The notes under the pieces: generated by a model
The model's database searches: none
What the model was told of the DNA's origin: nothing
The model's input: the letters and a program-made list of their open reading frames with translations, nothing else
Translations under genes and position numbers: made by a program
In this document: positions 59,450 to 64,000 of the stretch, piece after piece
Layout of the letters: each line of letters starts with the position of its first letter
Numbering within the stretch: position 1 is the first letter of the stretch
Assembly: GCA_022822725.1 (NCBI GenBank)
Contig: JAJEAN010000001.1
Location: 248,001-312,000 of the forward strand
Reading direction: 5' to 3'
DNA length: 64,000 bases
Source: Candidatus Latescibacterota bacterium
GTDB lineage: Bacteria; JAAXHH01

Positions 59450-60047
59450 GGTACCTTCCTTACTGATTTCGGAGGTCCGGCGTCCGGAGATTGTAACCTG
59501 CTCTGCGTGGTCCTTGCAGCTCGACTCGTTTTCGTGTAACGAGGGGCCGCGGCACGGATCCACACATACATGTACGATCCGCCACGATCCGCACAGGGCA
59601 GGGAGAAAGGCCGCTACAGGATTGGAATCCAGACGGCTTCAAGCAGGGATGCCCGTGCATCGACGAACCGCCATCGCCCCGGGTGGTAAGAACAAGAAGG
59701 CCGTCCGGACCGCAAATGGAGAGAGCCGTTCCGCGTGGATTATCGGAGACGCTAAAGCGAGCGCAAATCCCGAGGGGGGTACGTCTTTGTCGCGCAATTA
59801 CCCGCTGTCGCCGGTTATGTGGGAGACAAGTTTCGGCGGGGGCAACAACCGCGATTGAGCAGGCTACGCAGACACTGCCTCGCGCCGCGGGAGGACGATT
59901 CGTCCACCTGATACCTCCTTTGGGTGAGGGCGTGTTTAGGGGAAAACAGGTACATTCTCAAGATAACCGAAGGCACGCTTCGCTTCAAGTCTTTTCGACC
60001 GACGGCGCGAAGCCCGGCCGTTGCACACCCGCGTTTTCCTGGTGCGC
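59450..60047. other. Non-coding or poorly coding stretch between kamA and murU genes
   Basis: About 600 bases without a convincing gene. On the minus strand a 30-codon frame (59907-59815, GTG start) has a perfect AGGAGG six bases upstream and contains a CC pair. It could be a leader peptide, but no codon or homology evidence supports it. Part of the region is rich in short inverted words (for example around 59880-59910), but I recognise no riboswitch, tRNA or known structured RNA. Confidence 0.4.
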
Positions 60048-60860
60048 TTACCTTGCAATCGGACGAGCCAACTCTGCAAACCAGTCCTTCCCGAACAGAC
60101 GCTCCGCCGCGGCGATGCGGTCTACGCTTCCGAGATCCGCCCACCGGGCTTCTTCGGCCCGAAAGGCCTGAATCGGACCGCCCGAGCTGGCCAGGTCCAG
60201 GAAGAAGTCGATGATCGAAAAGGCACCGGAACCGGTCATCTCGCTCAACGCCGCCGGGGACATGACGTAGACGCCCATGAAGGGCAGGGGGGTAACGGGA
60301 CCCGCCATCGGACGGACCGAGCGCGTCTCTCCCGTAACATCCGAATGCCAGCCGCCCAGCCGTCCCGCCTCGTCGAAAAGCAGGTGACGCGAGCTGTTCC
60401 TTCCCTTCACGGCGACGGTGACCAGGGCGTCCGACGCCATATGGGCATCCGACGCGAGGTGGGCACTCGACGCCGAACCGGTTTCCGACGCGCAGTGGGC
60501 CTTCATCAGCTCGGATAGATCCAGGTCGGTCAACACGTCCACGTTGTGCACCAGGAACGGCTCTTCACGGTCGAAGAAACCCGCGGCCTTCCTAACTCCG
60601 CCGCCCGTGTCCAGGATCTCCTCCTCCACGGAAACGGTCAGCGAGACTCCGGGGCCCTCGTACGCGGCAGCGAAGGCCTCGATCTGCTCCGCGAAGTGGT
60701 GAGTATTGATGATGATGTCGGTGAAACCATGGCGGGCGAGCCGCGCGATCACCCAGTGAATCATGGGCCTTCCGGCCACCGTCACGAGCGCCTTGGGCCG
60801 GTCGTCGGTGAGGGGCCGGAGCCGGGTGCCCAGGCCCGCGGCGAGGATCATGGCCTTCAC
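60048..60860 (-). CDS. murU: MurU-like nucleotidyltransferase
   Basis: A 270-residue sugar-phosphate nucleotidyltransferase. It starts with the Rossmann signature AMILAAGLGTRLRPLTDDRPKA and GRPMIHWVI, has LVHNVDVLTDLDL (metal-binding Asp) and ends in EARWADLGSVDRIAAAERL. GTG at 60860 overlaps the kinase gene stop (GTGA) and has AGGAGG four bases upstream. Pairing with an AmgK-like kinase points to MurNAc-1-phosphate uridylyltransferase of peptidoglycan recycling. GDP-mannose or CDP-type activity cannot be excluded. Confidence 0.82.
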   Translation of the reverse strand: MKAMILAAGLGTRLRPLTDDRPKALVTVAGRPMIHWVIARLARHGFTDIIINTHHFAEQIEAFAAAYEGPGVSLTVSVEEEILDTGGGVRKAAGFFDREEPFLVHNVDVLTDLDLSELMKAHCASETGSASSAHLASDAHMASDALVTVAVKGRNSSRHLLFDEAGRLGGWHSDVTGETRSVRPMAGPVTPLPFMGVYVMSPAALSEMTGSGAFSIIDFFLDLASSGGPIQAFRAEEARWADLGSVDRIAAAERLFGKDWFAELARPIAR

Positions 60861-62293
60861 GCATCCTCCTGTTCCCGGTGCCTGAGTTCCACCACGATCC
60901 CCTGCCGGCCCGCCAGGTGTTCGGCCAGCCGCTCCGCGAAGTACACCGAGCGATGCTGGCCGCCCGTGCACCCGAAGGCGACGGTAAGGTCGCTGAACCC
61001 GCGCCGCTGGTGGTGGCCGACCGCCCGGTCGACCATCGTCTTCGCATCCCCAAGGAAGGATTGCGCCTCCTCGAGCTCATCCAGGAAGGCCGCCACCGGC
61101 GCGTCCTTTCCCGTCAGGGCCGCGTATTCCGGAATTCGCCCTGGGTTCTTCACGATCCGGCAGTCGAAGACGAAACCTCCGCCGTTTCCACTGGGGTCCC
61201 GGGGCAGGCCGAGGTGATAGGAAAAACTCCAGAGGTGGACGGTCAGTCCCTCTCCGGAATCCTCGCCCATGCGCCGAAGTGCCGGGTCGTCGACAATGCG
61301 TGACCAGGCCCGGTCCAGTTCGGGCAGGTTGACGGGCAGGTCGGCCCGCGCCAACAGGCCCTCCTGGTTTCGGACGCCGTGGGAGATGCTGGTGAGGAAG
61401 TGGGACTTGCCTTCGTAGAGCCCCCGGTATCCATAAGCGCCCAGCGCCTGCATGAGTCGGACCAGGGCGTAACCGTAATAATGCGCGAGGAACGTTTCCC
61501 TGCGAATGGGGGCATATTCGCAGGCCGTTTCGACGTAGTAGTCCAGGAGTTCGTCCCGGATCTCCCAGGGGATGTCCGCCTTACCATCCTGAAGCAGGGA
61601 CGCCACGTCGTATTGAAGCGCGCCCTGCCTCCCGCCCTGGTAGTCGATGTAGTGCGGCCGGCCATCCAGTAGCATGATGTTGCGGGACTGGAAATCTCGG
61701 TACAGAAAATAGCGCGTATCCGCTTCCAGGAGGAACGCCGTGAGCCGCTCGAAATCGTTCTCGAGGGCCTGTTCGTCAAAGTCGACAGGTACGAGTTTCA
61801 GGAAGTGGTACTTGAAGTAGTTCAGGTCCCACCGGATGGACTGTGCGTCGAACCGGCTCCTGGGGTAACAGATCGAGAAGTCCAGGTCCTTTGCCGCGAC
61901 AATCTGGAACCGGGGCAGGTCGTCGAGCACCCGCCGGTAGATCGCAGCCAGCCGGTCCGAAAACGTTCCTTCCTCCGCGCGAACGGCGGCCACCCGGTTG
62001 AACAGGGTCTCGTCGCCCAGGTCCTGCTGCAGGTAGACGCCCTGATCCAGGTCCTCTGCGAAGATCTCGGGCACCGGCAGGCCGTGGCGGCGAAAGTGGC
62101 GGGAAAGGGAAAGAAAGGCGACGTTCTCACGGCGGTCGTCGTTTGCCGCGCCGAGGACGGTCTGCTCACCGTCCGCCATGCGGTAGTATCGCCGTTTCGA
62201 GCCGTCCGCACCCAGGGCGGCAATGCGCGCCGGCGCACGGCCGAACGTGCGGCGGAAGAGACGTGCCAGCCTGTCCTGGGCATCTTGCGTCAT
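60857..62293 (-). CDS. AmgK-like sugar kinase fused to a RapZ C-terminal domain
   Basis: About 478 residues in two domains. Residues 1-310 are an aminoglycoside-phosphotransferase fold with YRDFQSRNIMLLDGRPHYID and DYQGGRQGALQYDVASLL, as in the MurNAc/GlcNAc anomeric kinase AmgK. Residues about 345-470 are a RapZ C-terminal domain (FDCRIVKNPGRIPEY, TVAFGCTGGQHRSVYFAERL) without the RapZ N-terminal ATPase part. In E. coli this RapZ domain binds GlcN6P and the GlmY/GlmZ RNAs. Fusion suggests control of amino-sugar salvage by a sensor domain. ATG at 62293 is preferred; the frame is open to 62428. Confidence 0.85.
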   Translation of the reverse strand: MTQDAQDRLARLFRRTFGRAPARIAALGADGSKRRYYRMADGEQTVLGAANDDRRENVAFLSLSRHFRRHGLPVPEIFAEDLDQGVYLQQDLGDETLFNRVAAVRAEEGTFSDRLAAIYRRVLDDLPRFQIVAAKDLDFSICYPRSRFDAQSIRWDLNYFKYHFLKLVPVDFDEQALENDFERLTAFLLEADTRYFLYRDFQSRNIMLLDGRPHYIDYQGGRQGALQYDVASLLQDGKADIPWEIRDELLDYYVETACEYAPIRRETFLAHYYGYALVRLMQALGAYGYRGLYEGKSHFLTSISHGVRNQEGLLARADLPVNLPELDRAWSRIVDDPALRRMGEDSGEGLTVHLWSFSYHLGLPRDPSGNGGGFVFDCRIVKNPGRIPEYAALTGKDAPVAAFLDELEEAQSFLGDAKTMVDRAVGHHQRRGFSDLTVAFGCTGGQHRSVYFAERLAEHLAGRQGIVVELRHREQEDA

Positions 62294-62424
62294 GGTCAGG
62301 CCATCCCTTTTCCAGGCGAAAACGGCCACGCGCTTCATCCGGGGCGCTTCGAGACCCGTCGCGACGGAGTCGGCTCGTACATGACCTGTCGTGACGCGGC
62401 CGGAAGGACGTAACCTCCGAAGCT

Positions 62425-63360
62425 TCACCCGGGCCGCTTCATGATCAGGAGCAAGGGCCGGTAGTCGGTGGGATACATCCTGCGCGCGTCGTTGTTGTTG
62501 TCGAGGATGACGTAGACCCGGTCCTGGTCCATGGCGAGTCCTTCCGCCGTTTTCGCGCCGAACTGCTCGTGCTGATAGAGGTATTCCGGGTCGTTCACGA
62601 TATGGGCGAAGGACCAGAGCGTCGAGGGGCTGTCCACGTCCAGGTACCGGATAGTCTTCCGGATGGTCGCGTCGCTCCGCTGCAGGATGTATACGTTTTC
62701 GGCCTCCCGATGCAGGCCGGTGTAACTGTTCGTCTCTCCATGATTCGCGATCTCCACGATCCTTTGCACCGGGGACATGTCGACCTCGATCAGGCCGCAG
62801 GGCTGCCGCTCCGCGGTGACCAGGAACCGGTCGCGGGCCATCAGGGTGATCCCCTCGAGGTAACCACCGCGCGTCTGGAAGAGCCCCGCCGAAGCGCCCA
62901 CGTCCCGCAGGCTCGTGGTGACCCAGGATGCCTTCTTCCCGTCCGCGTCGACCTTCAGAATGGCGAAGGCCCCTTCGCTGGCGAGATAGAAACTTCCGTC
63001 GTCATCGCGGGTGATGCCCTCCAGGTCCAGCCTGAACACGCCGAAGGGCCTGGGTGGGTCGAACCGGACGTGGGGTACGAATACCGCCGCATCCTCCCGG
63101 AGCTCGATCCGGAAGATGATGTCGTCGTGCTTGTCGGAAACGGTAAACAGGGTGTCGTTGTGGACGAAGAGTCCAGACGGCTGGTTGGATTCGGGACCTT
63201 CCACGGGAAGGACGCTGATCGCTTCGAGGCGGACCGGGCCTTCCTGGGCCGCAGCCGCCCCGGGCCCGGGCAACCAGAGCAAGACTGAAGCGCACAGAGC
63301 GAGCGGCGTAAGGAGGCGGAAACCCCTACTCCCCCGAGGAGCCCTACTCCCCATCTTCAA
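62425..63360 (-). CDS. Esterase-like phytase-fold protein, exported
   Basis: A 311-residue secreted beta-propeller-like protein. The signal sequence (FRLLTPLALCASVLLWLPG) is followed by repeats with QPSGLFVHNDTLFTVSDKHD, GVFRLDLEGITRDDDGSFYL, YLEGITLMARDRFLVTAERQ and KTAEGLAMDQDRVYVILDNN. These match the phytase-like esterase-activity family; enzyme activity for this family is not firmly known. It overlaps the substrate-binding-protein gene by 17 bases. Confidence 0.8.
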   Translation of the reverse strand: MKMGSRAPRGSRGFRLLTPLALCASVLLWLPGPGAAAAQEGPVRLEAISVLPVEGPESNQPSGLFVHNDTLFTVSDKHDDIIFRIELREDAAVFVPHVRFDPPRPFGVFRLDLEGITRDDDGSFYLASEGAFAILKVDADGKKASWVTTSLRDVGASAGLFQTRGGYLEGITLMARDRFLVTAERQPCGLIEVDMSPVQRIVEIANHGETNSYTGLHREAENVYILQRSDATIRKTIRYLDVDSPSTLWSFAHIVNDPEYLYQHEQFGAKTAEGLAMDQDRVYVILDNNNDARRMYPTDYRPLLLIMKRPG

Positions 63361-64000
63361 CCTCGGCGATGTAAAGCTTGTGCCAGCGGAAGGAACCCAC
63401 GGTGCCGTCGTCGTTTACGGCATAGCCCTTCAGCCAGGGTTTCCTGAGTTGCAGGCCCATCCTGTGAAAGAGGAAGGCCGCGGGATAGTCCGCCACCTGA
63501 ATGTCCGCGGCTTCCCGGTATAGTCTGTCCCTGACTTCAGGATCCAGTTCGGCCGCGGCCGAGTCCACGAGGCGGTCGAAAGCCGGATTATGCCAGTCCT
63601 GCCGGCCATGGCCCCGGGGCTGGGAGTGCCAGATCATGTCCAGCATGTTGCGCGGATCGAGGAAATCGGCGCCGAAAGCGATCAGACCGAGGTTCATGTT
63701 CCACTCGTACAGGTGATCCATGTAGGTGTGCAGGTCGGCCGTCCGGATATCCACGTCCACACCGAGATGCTCTTTCAGCATGCTTTGAATCGCCACGCCG
63801 ATGAGACGGTCGGAAGGGGTGGGCGCCCGGAGCCACAGCTCCTGCCGGGGGAAACCCTGGCCCTCGGGATACCCCGCTTCGCGCATCAATTGCCGCGCCC
63901 TTTCCGGGTCGAAACCCTGTGCCGCGACATGGCGGTCGCCTTCGAATTCCTTGAAACCGGGCGGAATCATGGAATAGGCCGGTACGGCTCCGCCGCGCAG
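63344..64000 (-). CDS. ABC transporter substrate-binding protein, family 5 (partial)
   Basis: The C-terminal 213 or so residues of a solute-binding protein of the peptide/nickel (DppA/OppA-like) type; the gene runs past the right edge of the window. RGGAVPAYSMIPPGF, FDPERARQLMREAGYPEGQ and WHNPAFDRLVDSAAAELD are typical. It probably binds oligopeptides or other small ligands in the periplasm. The permease genes are not in the window. Confidence 0.88.
   Translation of the reverse strand: MRGGAVPAYSMIPPGFKEFEGDRHVAAQGFDPERARQLMREAGYPEGQGFPRQELWLRAPTPSDRLIGVAIQSMLKEHLGVDVDIRTADLHTYMDHLYEWNMNLGLIAFGADFLDPRNMLDMIWHSQPRGHGRQDWHNPAFDRLVDSAAAELDPEVRDRLYREAADIQVADYPAAFLFHRMGLQLRKPWLKGYAVNDDGTVGSFRWHKLYIAEVEDGE

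Noticed and set aside
59450-59905. Possible riboswitch (glycine or c-di-GMP type) upstream of kamA
   Set aside because: A few words such as GGAGAGAG recall glycine riboswitches, but the conserved core and paired elements are missing on both strands.
59683-60171. Plus-strand 162-codon frame before the murU gene
   Set aside because: It overlaps the real minus-strand gene end, has no ribosome site, and its translation is Arg/Ser-rich noise.

Overview
The window is a 64 kb chromosomal segment of a GC-rich, Gram-negative bacterium. It encodes an Omp85 barrel protein with a TamB-type partner, heptosyltransferase and LpxL-type lipid A enzymes, and many lipoproteins. Two GWxTD/TPR proteins, a sulfatase, a phytanoyl-CoA-dioxygenase-like oxygenase, DUF6807 and ceramidase-like catabolic genes, and a kinase-RapZ fusion suggest an uncultured FCB-type lineage. 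Latescibacterota or a neighbouring phylum is my best guess. This is inference from gene content; no marker gene (rRNA, rpoB) is present.

Layout. 1-11.6 kb: a SIS-domain hexuloisomerase, then a minus-strand run of an ACT/GlnE-type nucleotidyltransferase, TamB, an Omp85 protein and a glycosidase-like protein. 11.8-18 kb: a ferrous-iron locus with an iron-type DtxR regulator (good promoter with an overlapping operator), feoA, a frameshifted PepSY membrane protein, a small conserved protein, feoB and a FeoB-associated Cys-rich protein. Two short, similar, minus-strand transcription units flank feoA. Each has a sigma70 promoter and a terminator hairpin, and I think they are undescribed small RNAs. 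17.6-23.8 kb: nitroreductase, monothiol thioredoxin, DUF402, phoH-ybeY-corC and a sulfatase. 23.8-30.3 kb: two tandem GWxTD proteins and two envelope-type hypotheticals on the minus strand. 30.6-39 kb: nifS-iscU-mnmA (tRNA thiolation), a gluzincin protease, LpxL-like acyltransferase, WaaF-like heptosyltransferase and a PfkB kinase.

40.1-46.4 kb is a compact catabolic run (oxygenase, TIM-barrel isomerase, ceramidase-like hydrolase, aminomutase-like PLP enzyme, DUF6807). 46.5-50.2 kb holds a heptad-repeat coiled-coil protein, MoxR-DUF58 and a UgpC-type ATPase. 50.4-55.3 kb is a four-gene operon of an ornithine-cyclodeaminase-like enzyme plus three different fold-type-I PLP enzymes.

55.3-57.9 kb is a visibly AT-richer island: a HicAB toxin-antitoxin pair with a perfect operator palindrome, a SIR2-like protein and a three-helix membrane protein. 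This is the best candidate for a defence system. 58-64 kb on the minus strand carries a KamA-family radical SAM aminomutase, a MurU-like nucleotidyltransferase, an AmgK-like kinase fused to a RapZ C-terminal domain (peptidoglycan-sugar salvage), a phytase-like esterase and a truncated ABC substrate-binding protein.

A recurring oddity is low-complexity Gly/Ala-rich inserts built from degenerate short GC-rich repeats. They occur in poorly conserved loops of otherwise conserved proteins, alongside many short tandem repeats between genes.
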